The position numbers were made by a program, and so were the translations under genes. A DNA stretch of 64,000 nucleotides from Cladorhizidae sp. MBARI D1340-BT2 (taxonomy: Eukaryota > Porifera > Demospongiae > Poecilosclerida > Cladorhizidae). The stretch lies in the NCBI GenBank assembly GCA_028752905.1, contig JAQNBH010000009.1:43654509-43718508 (forward strand). The letters run 5' to 3'. Below the pieces are notes generated by a model. It was not told the DNA's origin. It saw only the letters and a program-made list of their open reading frames with translations, and ran no database searches. Positions 1 through 16,118 of this stretch are shown piece by piece. The stretch's first letter is position 1. Every line of letters starts with the position of its first letter.

Positions 1-1374
1 AGGTAGTAAACTAGCACAGCATGCCTTGAATCCTCCACTAAGGTAGTAAACTAGCACAGCATGCCTTGAATCCCTCACTAAGGTAGTAAACTAGCCCAGC
101 ATGCCTTGAATCCTCCACTAAGGTAGTAAACTAGCCCAGCATGCCTTGAATCCTCCACTAAGGTAGTAAACTAGTCCAGCATGCCTTGAATCCTCCACTA
201 AGGTAGTAAACTAGCCCAGCATACCTTGATTCCTTCACTAAGGTAGTAAACTAGCCCAGCATGCCTTGATTCCTTCACTAAGGTAGTAAACTAGCACAGC
301 ATGCCTTGATTCCTTCACTAAGGTAGTAAACTAGCCCAGCGTGCCTTGAATCCTCCACTAAGGTAGTAAACTAGCCCAGCGTGCCTTGAATCCTCCACTA
401 AGGTAGTAAACTAGTCCAGCATGCCTTGAATCCTCCACTAAGGTAGTAAACTAGCCCAGCATACCTTGATTCCCTCACTAAGGTAGTAAACTAGCCCAGC
501 GTGCCTTGAATCCTTCACTAAGGTAGTAAACTAGCACAGCATGCCTTGATTCCTTCACTAAGGTAGTAAACTAGTCCAGCATGCCTTGAATCCTCCACTA
601 AGGTAGTAAACTAGCACAGCATGCCTTGAATCCCTCACTAAGGTAGTAAACTAGCCCAGCATGCCTTGAATCCTCCACTAAGGTAGTAAACTAGCCCAGC
701 ATGCCTTGATTCCTTCACTAAGGTAGTAAACTAGCACAGCATGCCTTGATTCCTTCACTAAGGTAGTAAACTAGTCCAGCATGCCTTGAATCCTCCACTA
801 AGGTAGTAAACTAGCCCAGCATGCCTTGATTCCCTCACTAAGGTAGTAAACTAGCCCAGCGTGCCTTGAATCCTTCACTAAGGTAGTAAACTAGTCCAGC
901 ATGCCTTGAATCCTCCACTAAGGTAGTAAACTAGCCCAGCGTGCCTTGAATCCTCCACTAAGGTAGTAAACTAGCCCAGCGTGCCTTGAATCCTCCACTA
1001 AGGTAGTAAACTAGCACAGCATGCCTTGAATCCCTCACTAAGGTAGTAAACTAGCACAGCATGCCTTGATTCCTTCACTAAGGTTGTAAACTAGCACAGC
1101 ATGCCTTGAATCCTCCACTAAGGTAGTAAACTAGCCCAGCGTGCCTTGAATCCTTCACTAAGGTAGTAAACTAGTCCAGCATGCCTTGAATCCTCCACTA
1201 AGGTAGTAAACTAGCCCAGCGTGCCTTGAATCCTCCACTAAGGTAGTAAACTAGCCCAGCATGCCTTGAATCCCTCACTAAGGTAGTAAACTAGCCCAGC
1301 ATGCCTTGATTCCCTCACTAAGGTAGTAAACTAGCCCAGCGTGCCTTGAATCCTCCACTAAGGTAGTAAACTAG
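1..1374. repeat. 40-bp minisatellite, 34 full copies
   Basis: A 40-bp unit beginning AGGTAGTAAACTAGC repeats head to tail from the window edge to 1360, with a partial 35th copy to 1374. No copy has an insertion or deletion. Differences are confined to a few columns: bases 15-16 (CA, CC or TC), base 21 (A/G), base 30 (A/T) and bases 32-36. It probably lies in the second intron of the minus-strand ACAD10-like gene and may continue beyond the left edge. Confidence 0.97.
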
Positions 1375-1482
1375 ACCAACAGCCACAAAACTGTTAAAAA
1401 TTGTGAAATTTCATCTTCAAGATCTTCATGATCTTGTAAAAAGTCATTAACATCATAAATGCACTTGTGTACAATAAACTTG

Positions 1483-1484
<2 letters not shown>

Positions 1485-1549
<65 letters not shown>
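1485..1549. repeat. (TG)n microsatellite
   Basis: Uninterrupted TG dinucleotide run of about 30 units between the 40-bp and 61-bp arrays. Confidence 0.95.
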
Positions 1550-1551
<2 letters not shown>

Positions 1552-1603
1552 TATAGGAGGAGCCTTGAAGCTGAGCCACTAAGCAGGTTATCACTGCTTT
1601 GGA

Positions 1604-4456
1604 GACCTTGATGGGGGACATGAGTCTGGCAGTGCACACACTACACCTGCTAGGTCCACACACAGACCTTGATGGGGGACATGAGTCTGGCAGGACACAC
1701 ACTACACCTGCTAGGTACACACACAGACCTTGATGGGGGACATGAGTCTGGCAGTGCACACACTACACCTGCTAGGTACACACACAGACCTTGATGGGGG
1801 ACATGAGTCTGGCAGTGCACACACTACACCTGCTAGGTACACACACAGACCTTGATGGGGGACATGAGTCTGGCGGTGCACACACCACACCTGCTAGGTA
1901 CACAAACAGACCTTGATGGGGGACATGAGTCTGGCAGTGCACACACTACACCTGCTAGGTACACACACAGACCTTGATGGGGGACATGAGTCTGGTAGTG
2001 CACACACCACACCTGCTAGGTACACACACAGACCTTGATGAGGGACATGCAGTGCACACACTACACCTGCTAGGTACACACAGACCTTGATGGGGGACAT
2101 GAGTCTGGTGGTGCACACACTACACCTGCTAGGTACACACACAGACCTTGATGAGGGACATGAGTCTGGCAGTGCACACACTACACCTGCTAGGTACACA
2201 CACAGACCTTGATGAGGGACATGAGTCTGGTAGTGCACACACCACACCTGCTAGGTACACACACAGACCTTGATGAGGGACATGAGTCTGGCAGTGCACA
2301 CACTACACCTGCTAGGTACACACACAGACCTTGATGGGGGACATGAGTCTGGCAGTGCACACACCACACCTGCTAGGTACACACACAGACCTTGATGGGG
2401 GACATGAGTCTGGCAGTGCACACACCACACCTGCTAGGTACACACACAGACCTTGATGGGGGACATGAGTCTGGAGTCACACACCACACCTGCTAGGTAC
2501 ACACACAGACCTTGATGGGGGACATGAGTCTGGCAGTGCACACACTACACCTGCTAGGTACACACACAGACCTTGATGGGGGACATGAGTCTGGCAGGAC
2601 ACACACCACACCTGCTAGGTCCACACAGACCTTGATGGGGGACATGAGTCTGGCAGTGCACACACTACACCTGCTAGGTCCACACAGACCTTGATGGGGG
2701 ACATGAGTCTGGCAGTGCACACACCACACCTGCTAGGTACACACACAGACCTTGATGGGGGACATGAGTCTGGCAGTGCACACACCACACCTGCTAGGTA
2801 CACACACAGACCTTGATGAGGGACATGAGTCTGGCAGTGCACACACTACACCTGCTAGGTCCACACACAGACCTTGATGGGGGACATGAGTCTGGCAGTG
2901 CACACACTACACCTGCTAGGTACACACACAGACCTTGATGAGGGACATGAGTCTGGCAGTGCACACACTACACCTGCTAGGTCCACACACAGACCTTGAT
3001 GGGGGACATGAGTCTGGCAGTGCACACACTACACCTGCTAGGTACACACACAGACCTTGATGGGGGACATGAGTCTGGCAGTGCACACACCACACCTGCT
3101 AGGTACACACACAGACCTTGATGGGGGACATGAGTCTGGCAGTGCACACACCACACCTGCTAGGTACACACACAGACCTTGATGGGGGACATGAGTCTGG
3201 CAGTGCACACACCACACCTGCTAAGTACACACACAGACCTTGATGGGGGACATGAGTCTGGCAGTGCACACACTACACCTGCTAGGTACACACACAGACC
3301 TTGATGGGGGACATGAGTCTGGCAGGACACACACCACACCTGCTAGGTACACACACAGACCTTGATGGGGGACATGCAGTGCACACACTACACCTGCTAG
3401 GTACACACACAGACCTTGATGGGGGACATGAGTCTGGCAGGACACACACTACACCTGCTAGGTACACACACAGACCTTGATGGGGGACATGAGTCTGGCA
3501 GTGCACACACTACACCTGCTAGGTCCACACAGACCTTGATGGGGGACATGAGTCTGGCAGTGCACACACTACACCTGCTAGGTCCACACACAGACCTTGA
3601 TGGGGGACATGAGTCTGGCGGTGCACACACTACACCTGCTAGGTACACACACAGACCTTGATGGGGGACATGAGTCTGGCGGTGCACACACTACACCTGC
3701 TAGGTACACACAGACCTTGATGGGGGACATGAGTCTGGCAGTGCACACACCACACCTGCTAGGTACACACACAGACCTTGATGGGGGACATGAGTCTGGC
3801 AGTGCACACACCACACCTGCTAGGTCCACACACAGACCTTGATGGGGGACATGAGTCTGGCAGTGCACACACTACACCTGCTAGGTACACACACAGACCT
3901 TGATGAGGGACATGAGTCTGGTGGTGCACACACCACACCTGCTAGGTCCACACACAGACCTTGATGAGGGACATGAGTCTGGCAGTGCACACACCACACC
4001 TGCTAGTACACACAGACCTTGATGGGGGACATGAGTCTGGCAGTGCACACACCACACCTGCTAGGTACACACACAGACCTTGATGGGGGACATGAGTCTG
4101 GCAGTGCACACACCACACCTGCTAGGTCCACACACAGACCTTGATGGGGGACATGAGTCTGGCAGTGCACACACTACACCTGCTAGGTACACACACAGAC
4201 CTTGATGGGGGACATGAGTCTGGCGGTGCACACACCACACCTTCTAGGTCCACACACAGACCTTGATGGGGGACATGAGTCTGGCAGGACACATACCACA
4301 CCTGCTAGGTACACACACAGACCTTGATGGGGGACATGAGTCTGGCGGTGCACACACCACACCTGCTAGGTCCACACACAGACCTTGATGGGGGACATGA
4401 GTCTGGCAGTGCACACACCACACCTGCTAGGTCCACACACATGACCTCACACAGAC
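1604..4456. repeat. 61-bp minisatellite built from an exon/intron boundary
   Basis: About 47 copies of a 61-bp unit starting GACCTTGATGGGGGACATGA. A few copies lack 2-15 bp. On the minus strand each unit carries a slightly altered copy of the last codons of exon 2 of the adjacent ACAD10-like gene, followed by the start of the intron (ATCAAG then GTCTGTGTG). Relative to the exon there is a 6-bp deletion and one substitution. The array joins directly onto the real exon at about 4456. Because 61 is not a multiple of three and the minus strand has few stops, many Cys/Ser-rich spurious ORFs arise. Confidence 0.95.
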
Positions 4457-6952
4457 CTTGATGGTGGACATGCCCATGAGTCTGGCAGTCTTGAGGTTTC
4501 CCCCCAAGTCGTCCAGGAAGACAGCCTCCTCCGGCCTCACCCCCAACCTCTCCAGTGTCACATCAAAAATAGCTTGCTCTGGTTTCCTCAGTCCCTCCAC
4601 ACAAGACTGCACCACCTACACATACATGCATGCGTAGTACATGGAAGACTAAGCAGACAGTCAACAACGAATGCATAACTCTGAGCAAAGTGATTGCGTG
4701 CTCATGGATGTTGTCCCCGGTGACTAGATGCTCCACACTTCCTGGTGTATCTCTGTTATGCTGAAAGTGATATGCACACAGTAGAGGCTGGTTGGTACCT
4801 TACAACTATAGCAACTCTTCCCCCCCCCCCCCCACACACACACACACGGGACACAGTTCAGAACAAGAAGCTCACTGTGTGAAGCATGCATGATGAATAA
4901 TGACCTTAGTCTGCTCGCATGGCTAATGCACAGCAATGTTTCAAGATACCTTTGCGAGAATTAGCACACTAAGCTCTGTCAGAGCAGTGAACAAACAGGA
5001 TATAATATTAAAACAATAACAACAACAATAAGAACAATAATTAACTAAATAGGATTAAGGGGATTCTAGTGCCAAATTTATCAAATTTTATACATGTATA
5101 TATATATATACAGCTGTATATATTTCAACCAGTGAAGGATCACACCTTCGTTTCATGAAGACAACAAGAAAGATTACCATGTACCCATGAGTGAGGGGTC
5201 TAGAACATCCCGGTGAAAAATTTAGCTAGAGAGCTACTATAAGTATCAAAATATGGCTTCTATGCTTCATTGTAGCACATTCAGAGGTCATGTCAAGTGA
5301 AGTTCCCTACTCTATGGGGTCCTCGGTAGAAAAAGACGGGCTTATAGATGAATGCCTGACTTTAGAGCTTGATGACTCAAAACTGGATTTTTTATAGCTA
5401 CCAAAAATTATATCTCCATCAATTTTTTACCGGGTCTGGTATCATTTTGAAGCTTACTTGTTGTTTTTATGGTCAGGATTTAGATTTATCTGGTCTAACA
5501 CTAAGAAGTAGCCCTACCTGACCTTCACTTTGTGATGTGCCTTTTGGCCTTTGTGCATACACAGTAGGAAGTCAGCTATCCGAACTTCAGTTATTCGAAC
5601 ACATTGGTCAACTGGACAATACAAGAAGCCCGTGCATGGCAATGCTGGGTGTTTATTTCATGGGGAAAATCCCTCTGTGCACGCACGACGAATGTTTACT
5701 GTTTGTGGAACGTGGAAGCTTTGCCAGAAGTTTCTTTTGATCCTTTATACTTCATGTCAAAACAGAGAGCATGGCCAGACCTGCTCAAAACTAATATCCA
5801 GGATGAGCTCAAGATTCGTGATTATTGTGAAGAATGGTGCGACTTCAGTTAACTGATCCCAATGTGCATGGAAGGGAGGAGGGGGGGGGGAGTGAAAGGG
5901 GGTACGCTTGAAAAGAAAATACACCAATAGAAAGCACATCTATATATAGCAGGAGCTACATTTTGGTAAAATCGAGCAATCAAAAGAAAATACACCAATA
6001 GAAAGCACATAGCAGTAGCTACATTTTGGTACCAAAATCGACCAATCAACTCATAGTTGGTGATATTCAAGAGTTCAAGCTCCAAATTACAATACAACAA
6101 CCCTTTTTTTTTGCACTAGGACCCAGACCTAGTAGCATGCAGATACAGATATCATGCAGATACAGATATACATGCAGATACAGATATACAGGTTAGGCAG
6201 AACTAGAGCATGTATATCATGTGATGACCAATTACACATGGTTACTATGACAACCCAATGCTGATGACCTTTACCAAACTGAGTGAGGTTTGCACAGTGC
6301 TTACCACATCTACATCCTCAAGTTCTTCCTTGGGGAAGGTGGTATGTCCATCCTTGCGTCTAAAATTATTGGTGAGGATGGCCACCTTAATGCCACGCTC
6401 CTTCAGTCGTCGGAACATCTCCACCACCTCCTGGTGGGGTGTCAGCTTAGTGAAGTTCGATAATTCATATGCAAACTCTTGGACTTGATCAATCGTTAAC
6501 TTATGCCCAGTGAACGATTGATACTCATGCCTAAATGGCTCACAAAATTCCTCCACAGAATATTGTCCCATCTCCATCCGGGCAAAGGAGCCTCCATTGC
6601 CAGTGGCCTTGATGGTTTTCACCAAGGAGCCTGCAGTCAGATTCCACTTCTCTTCAAACCTGTCAAAAATGAACTGGGGGGATGGGACGACCACTCCGCC
6701 CAGGTCAAATATGACTGCCTTGGGCCTGGTCGCTGATGGAGATTTGCTCACTACCGAGGAGTTAATAGAGCTTGAAAGACATACCCGCAGCAGCTGCTGG
6801 TTCCGTATTTGGCGGAATTTTCCTTGCTTGTACACCTCGCTTGTACGAGCAGCAACTATTAAAGTGGAACTGTGCCTTGAAGTCCTGAGGATACTGCACA
6901 ATGGTGCCGAGTTTCGACGCAACAGCTGGAGATATTTCTTCACCGCAGACAT
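4451..6952 (-). CDS. ACAD10-like protein, 5' part (HAD domain), exons 1-2
   Basis: First two coding exons of a gene on the minus strand that continues past position 1. Exon 1 is 6952-6305 (216 codons); its ATG is preceded in frame by TGA. Exon 2 starts at 4615 and ends at about 4451-4457. Intron 1 is GTAAGC...TGTAG, phase 0. Residues 1-70 are basic and Ser/Arg-rich, as in a mitochondrial presequence. The HAD fold follows: motif I at 83-87 (DLGGV), motif II at 193-196 (LTNN), motif III Lys at 227 (RKPE), motif IV at 250-253 (LDDL), then TIKV at the exon end. Human ACAD10 has the same N-terminal HAD module, followed by aminoglycoside-phosphotransferase-like and acyl-CoA dehydrogenase domains, which would lie off the window. 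The N-terminal phosphatase domain of EPHX2 is the alternative. Motif I has Gly instead of the second Asp, so phosphatase activity is doubtful. The donor after exon 2 is uncertain: GTCTGT at 4456 or GTGAGG at 4450. Confidence 0.82.
4616..6304 (-). other. Intron 1 of ACAD10-like gene
   Basis: 1.69 kb intron with GTAAGC donor and TGTGTAG acceptor. It contains a C15 tract near 4819, a G-run near 5881, an imperfect direct repeat around 5920-6030 (two copies of a segment with AAAATACACCAATAGAAAGC) and an 18-bp repeat of GCAGATACAGATATACAT-like units at 6137-6192. I see no other gene in it. Confidence 0.7.
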
Positions 6953-7139
6953 AAAGAACCGAATAGGAAATGGTCGTCACTTCTGTTAATGTTCGTGATG
7001 CTAGTCGCGGAATACAATTTCAAGTTGATTATTAAAATATAATAACAATAATTTTCCATTTGTGATGCATATAATGATTGAGTTAGGAAAGATGGAAGTA
7101 TGTTGGAAGTATGTACTGAAGGAATGCAAGTAAGTTCTA

Positions 7140-7545
7140 CAGGCACCCAAGATTAAGTAAGTTGGGAGGATTTGGAGTTGACATACAGCTGCTGCATGGA
7201 CATGAGAAGTGGAAAGTACATGTACTTTTTGCATCAAAGTTTGAGATGAAGTGTGCCCATAAGAATACTTTGAGGTCTTTCTTGATACTGTACAAGGAAT
7301 GATTGATGTTTATAGGTGGAAGGGCATTCCAGAGACGAGGAAGTCTGTTGAAGTACCAATGTCTGGACTGGTTCGTGAGTGATCTTGCATGGCATAGCTT
7401 TGCACAATGGTATTGAGGAGGTTCTTGTAATACTATAAATACTATTATGTTTTGTATATTGCAGCCATGTTGGTAGGACAACTGAAGAAAGCTGGTTTAT
7501 AGTTATACTTGTTTCAAGATAAGGAATCCTAAAGTTGTTCATTAC
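7140..7545 (-). mobile_element. Non-LTR retrotransposon (LINE) remnant, reverse transcriptase C-terminus
   Basis: Minus-strand translation at 7481-7137 contains FNRLPRLWNALPPI, a spaced run of basic residues and a Cys-rich tail (CTFHFSCPCSSC). This layout is typical of the C-terminal end of LINE reverse transcriptases of the CR1/Jockey/RTE type. The preceding part is broken into other frames up to about 7545. No 5' domains are adjacent. It is a dead fragment in the space between the ACAD10-like and ASPDH genes. Confidence 0.6.
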
Positions 7546-9814
7546 AACAGCGTGTCTTCTTTGGGCTTTCCTTCAGCATTATGTAGTTTTTAGCTCTTTT
7601 GTATATATGGGTTCTGTATGGAGCTTCTTCCACCTACATCTGAAATTGAGCAGTATTTTTTTTGTTTCTCCTTTTTCCAAACCTGTATTTGTGTTTCACC
7701 CATTTGCTGGTCCAAAGTCCCAGGTATCTTTTATGAGCAGATAGATTTTGAAGGCATTGTATATATCCCCGTCCACGTTTGCCTTTTTCGCTTCTCCCCC
7801 CCCCCTTTTTTTGACCCCACCTGTATATAGTACATTTGATGCACTTTGTTTCTTGATAATTCACCTGTTCAAAAAGTGCCCCTCCTGGCAGGGGTGGTGG
7901 TGGGAGAGTGAGTGCAGTGAGCAATAGGGCTAGGCCCCTTCTCCTTACTTCAATGAGGTGGCCCTATGGTCCTAGAGAAAAGGGGCTTTATATGATACAT
8001 ACTCATTGTCTGGTTATCACTGCATCCTTATGCCACGCAGATTTCAAACAACAACTATATATCAATATTCACATTCTAATCAATTGTTTCTACAACATTG
8101 AAATTGAAGTCTGTCCATTAAATATTCAGTCTATCACAATTGGGTTTCTTCTGCTTCCTGCCACTTGGTCGCCTGCTGGCTATATATTCCCCGTCACATT
8201 ATTAGTTGTCCAATGCACAGGACTTAAATTTACAGGCTGGTGTGCTTCCTCCAAGAAGGCCTTGCTGTTCCAGGATATCTCCTCCCAAGATTAGCTCTTG
8301 TAGTGTCCCATCTTGGTTGGTTAGGGTGCCCCATCTCTTCCAGGACATTCTGGCCACATTCATGTGTTTCACATCTTTGTTTCTCAATGATCAACTTGAA
8401 ATCGACGTTTAGACAAGATTCTCTTGGTTTTTTCCTCTGACTTCTTGGTATTCCACATAAGAGGAAACATGGAAGGAATGATGTAAAGCTAGGTACATAT
8501 ATACACTCCTTGAATCTTGAGATGGGGAGGTCTAAGATCAGTGAGCTGAACGAAGTGCGAGCATGGAAAGAAGGTTTGAAACTTATTGAGAAGTGCAACT
8601 GGCTCATCCCGATAGCCATCCCACCATTTGTTTCCAGATGCTTTGATGTGAACCTTGATGTTAGCTTGTTCCAATGTTTGCAACTGTGGTAGTTTTTCCT
8701 GTGGCTTCATCTTCATCAACATAACAATACAGATGCAATGCCTTTCCTATCAGGAGCAATCTCTGTGCTTTCAAGATGCTCTGGATAAGAAAGTATATAT
8801 CAATGATAGTGCTTGTGCTGGTTCCTTGGGTGAGTGCTTTGGACAGGTATGTGTTGTGTGAGGGGGGGGGGGGGGGAGTAGAAGACTTGGAGTGAATTTA
8901 GGAAGAGAACGTAAAGCTTTAATGAATGAGCTGAATGGAATTGAGGGAGCTGTGGTTGTTCGAGAGGATGGGCACGAGTGGGGGACACTGTTGTTGAGGA
9001 AGTGAGTAATCAGGTGATGATGGAAGTATGCGAGTGCACTTTGCATTGAATAGCAAAGTATTGGCAGAGGAAGGGGCTGATCAGGCCCAGCCAGGTTTGA
9101 GAGGGCTTTCTTTTTTTAATTTTAATTTAACACAGAACCACACCCACATTCAGTTAGCCACACCTGATAACTATCAGTCATGCACCTTCCAATATGATCA
9201 TCAACCAAATTGCCTGCCATCAAGACTGCAGCTGAGTTTCTACTGAGTTTCTATTCACGTATATAGAATCCAGTCACAACCTTCAGAAACCTGGGTCCCA
9301 GATTTAGGTAGATTCCAGGAGAGGCAGATTACAGGAGAGGCAGTGGTTTCAATATGTTCTACAAAGGCGAGAATTCTGTAGTAATTCTGAGAGGAAACTC
9401 ATTAGTACGGGCACAACAGTGGTAGTAACTTTCAACGGTTACATCATCAGAAAATGATCCAAACCAGCACAATTAGCAGCAGATCCATAGCTATGATTAT
9501 CTTATCAACAGAAGTAAAGGAAGTAAATTCAGATACATCGCTCAAATAGCAATGTTAATTTATCGCCACTAGCAGCGGACACTCTGGACATAAAGTTTCG
9601 CTCAGATTCAACTGCATTATCACAAGCGGCAGACTTTCACCCTGACTTTAAGGAGATAAAGCAGTCACTGGCCAGAAGTACTTCCGAAAGCCTCCCAGGA
9701 TGCTTTAGCAAGTCGTTCGCTTCTTCCCTTGAAAACCTCGCCTCCATTTCAACCGGCTGCAATGATCATTCGGTAAAGGGGCGTTTGCGAGACTGTCTCA
9801 ATCAGCTGGTTGTG
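7546..9814. other. Intergenic region between divergent genes
   Basis: 2.3 kb between the LINE remnant and the ASPDH start. It contains C/T and G homopolymer runs (about 7797 and 8863) and several short ORFs on both strands without recognisable domains. The promoters of the ACAD10-like gene (minus) and ASPDH (plus) should lie at its two sides, but I could not identify a convincing core promoter. Confidence 0.4.
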
Positions 9815-13346
<3,532 letters not shown>

Positions 13347-13396
13347 CTTTTTTTCCTCCTCGTTAATTAGCTAATAGTGATTTAAGTGTTCGAGGT

Positions 13397-13469
13397 GGTT
13401 CCGTGGTGTAGTGGTTATCACGTGAGTCTAACACACTCAAGGTCCCCAGTTCGATCCTGGGTGGAATCA
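13397..13469 (+). tRNA. tRNA-Val (anticodon AAC)
   Basis: 73-nt cloverleaf. The acceptor stem GGTTCCG pairs with TGGAATC (two G-U pairs). The D arm contains TAGTGGTTATC (box A region). The anticodon stem TGAGT/ACTCA encloses loop CTAACAC, giving anticodon AAC. The T arm is CCCAGTTCGATCCTGGG (box B) and the discriminator is A. A T7 run follows immediately and would terminate Pol III. No intron; CCA is not encoded. Confidence 0.93.
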
Positions 13470-13476
13470 TTTTTTT
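13470..13476 (+). terminator. Pol III terminator of tRNA-Val
   Basis: Run of seven T directly after the discriminator base. Confidence 0.8.
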
Positions 13477-14924
13477 CATTTTTTAAAATCCAAATAATTA
13501 TATACATGATATGTAGTAGACCTAATGCAATGGCGGATATAATATATAATTGGAAGTTCTTGGTCATACCAATTCACTACTAGATTGACCGATGCAGTCC
13601 GTCCTTCTGTCATGTGACTCAAAACAAGAAAATGCAACGGTCGCTCGATGCGCAGCTGCACCTTCAGAAGGAGGTGACCCAATTGAATCGGCGATAATCT
13701 TCTATTGTTTTGTAACGAGTCTTTTCAAAACACGTATGGGGTGAAGGGATAATTAATGCCTGGAAGCTGGCTTAAAATCAATGCAAGGAAAATCTTATAC
13801 ATCTTTTGCTCAGTCCTAACATGTCAAACAGTCCATACGATGGAACAAATTTGAAGACGAGAAACGAAGTTCATTCTCTCTTCAGACTAAAAATCCAGCT
13901 AAAAATCCAGCTAGAAACTCTTGGACTACTTACTCCCTTGATGGTAATCTTCGAGATTAATGATATACATGTAACATCTGCCTGTTTCAAGTGTTCATCT
14001 TCCCCAATTTCTTCACTCATCTCTTTCTCTGAATTCCTTTTGACTATCTGCTATGTATCTAATCATCAGTTCGCATGGCTGCGAGCTTACTGCATTGTAC
14101 TATGCATGATTCAAAGAAAGAAATTATCTGATTAACTTTCTGAGCGCCCACAGCTTTGTTAGCTTGAGCTATGTAACCTGTCCTCTTAGTCTTAACCCTA
14201 AAGTGGCGAGAGAAAGCTATAGCTACAAACCACAGGTGTATTAGTAGAAGTGCTCGTCAGGGATAGGACAAAAGGAGGAAGTCTACTGATTAAAGACTAC
14301 AAGCTAGCAGCTACAGCACTTGCCGCGGCCCACAGATTTAGCGTTGTCTGTATGGAGGCGTGGAAACAGTTGTCATCTGTATATGAGCGGATTCTTACGC
14401 ACACGAGCATGCTAAAACCATGTACAAATATTTTTTTCAGCTAGCTGTTTATTTTCCAGAATGGATTAACACTCCAAAAAAAGGAGAGAGAAAAGTCTTC
14501 GAAACAGCAGAACTGAGATTGGAAGAGAAAAAAATGAGCGAGTGATAGAAATGGGTCTTCAGTTGTTTTTTTACGATCAACAAGAATAGATACAAAAGCA
14601 CAATTTCAAGTACATTTGGGGGGGGGGGGGGGGGGGGGGGGGGAAGAGTTATATGGGCTAGGTTTGCAATACGCACGTACTATACCTAAAGCTAGTTGCT
14701 AGCTAAGCATATTTCTTTTACTTCATTCCTAGCCAAAAACATCACATCCCACTCTTTCCTGCGCTGTCACAGAAGTATGAACGCACAACGCACGGGCCAA
14801 TTTATAGCAGCGCGATGCGCATGGCTAGGTTCAATCACGTGTTTACTGACTATGACGTAACTGGGAGGAAAACACGACCGCTCAGTATTCTGGACAAAGC
14901 GGTCAATGTGTCTTGGGTGAATAT
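13477..14924. other. Intergenic, no gene recognised
   Basis: 1.45 kb with only short ORFs lacking recognisable domains. A pure G tract of about 24 lies at 14619-14642. The segment 14770-14900 is locally CpG-rich (several GCGC and CACG) with a CCAAT box near 14797, but no transcript can be supported from it. Confidence 0.4.
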
Positions 14925-15870
14925 GCTTTCTCTGGTTCTTGACAGATAACGACTTTGGAGTCTCAGAGGGGGAAAGTAAGGTGATGGCATCTCCTACCTT
15001 GGCCGGACCAGTGTTGACCTTGAAGCTCTGCTATCGCTGGACAGTAATCGCGCCTGACATACCTCGAGCAAGCTTGCGATCTTCCACTTAAGCTGAGGAT
15101 TTGGATGAGATGCGATGAAGAAGGCATTTAAAGTAAGTTTAGTTGTAGTTATCTGTGTAATTAGTAAGAAGAACATGTACTTCAAATGCTGTTTTAACTT
15201 TCTTGTCGGTGTCCTGAGCAATTTTCTACGTTTTGATGCCTGATTGGGCATTTGACTGCTTCATCGGTTTCATCGGTTTCTTTGACCCTATTTTACTAGC
15301 CCCCCACCCCATCCCACCCCACCCCTACCGCTGTGGATTTACCTTTGTGAGCACTGTTTTTCACTGGCTTACCAAGAAGTGGAAAGTTCGAATATATTTG
15401 CCTCATTATGATTTTGTGGTTCATTGTGTTTCTCTGTTTCTGGATGACGACTGGAGTCTCTGAGGGAGAAAGTAAGGTGATGTGTATCTCCTACTTTTGC
15501 CAGACCAGTGTTGACCTTGAAGCTCTGCTATCGCTGGACAGCAATCGCGCCTGACCTACCTCGAGCAAGCTTGTGGTCTTCCACGAGGATTTAAATGAGA
15601 TGCGATGAAGAAGGCATTGAAACTAAGTTTAGTTGTAGTTAGCCGTGCAGTAAGCAGAACATTTAACATTTATTTCAAATGCTGTTTTAACTTTCTTGTG
15701 GGTGACCTGAGCAATTTTCTACGTTTTGATGCCTGGATTGGGCAGTTGACAGCTTCATTGGTTTCTTTGACCCTATTTTGCCTTCCCCCCCCCCTACCGC
15801 TGTGGATGTATCTTTTCTACCTTTGTGAGCACTGTTTTTCACTGGCTTACGAAGAAGTAGAAATATTCAC
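14925..15870. repeat. Tandem segmental duplication, period about 497 bp
   Basis: Two diverged copies. For example, GTTGACCTTGAAGCTCTGCT occurs at 15013 and 15510, and GATGCGATGAAGAAGGCATT occurs in both at the same spacing. The copies differ by small indels and substitutions (poly-C and CCCCACCCCA lengths, loss of a 14-bp piece). Unknown sequence, not obviously coding. Confidence 0.85.
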
Positions 15871-16118
15871 CTGATACGTTTTTGTGGTTCATTTTCCGAC
15901 AACAAATGTAATCAGAATGTTGGCCAATACAAATGCTATCATAGTAGTATGGTGGCTAGGGATTTATTGCTGAGATAGCTTCTTCGTGAGAGGGTTGTAC
16001 CAGTGAGAGGGTTGTAAGTTTTTGTCTGTGGAAGTAAGCAATAGCAACTGATGTGGTCATTTTGGATGCCTGTTCTAGAACAAGAACAAACAAAGCTTAT
16101 AACAACACTAGAACTTAA

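Noticed and set aside
1..1374. CRISPR-like regular array
   Set aside because: Repeats are directly adjacent with no unique spacers; eukaryotic minisatellite.
1394..4447. Many Cys-rich ORFs that look like small secreted proteins
   Set aside because: All are shadows of the 61-bp array. No signal peptide, and the frames cycle every 183 bp.
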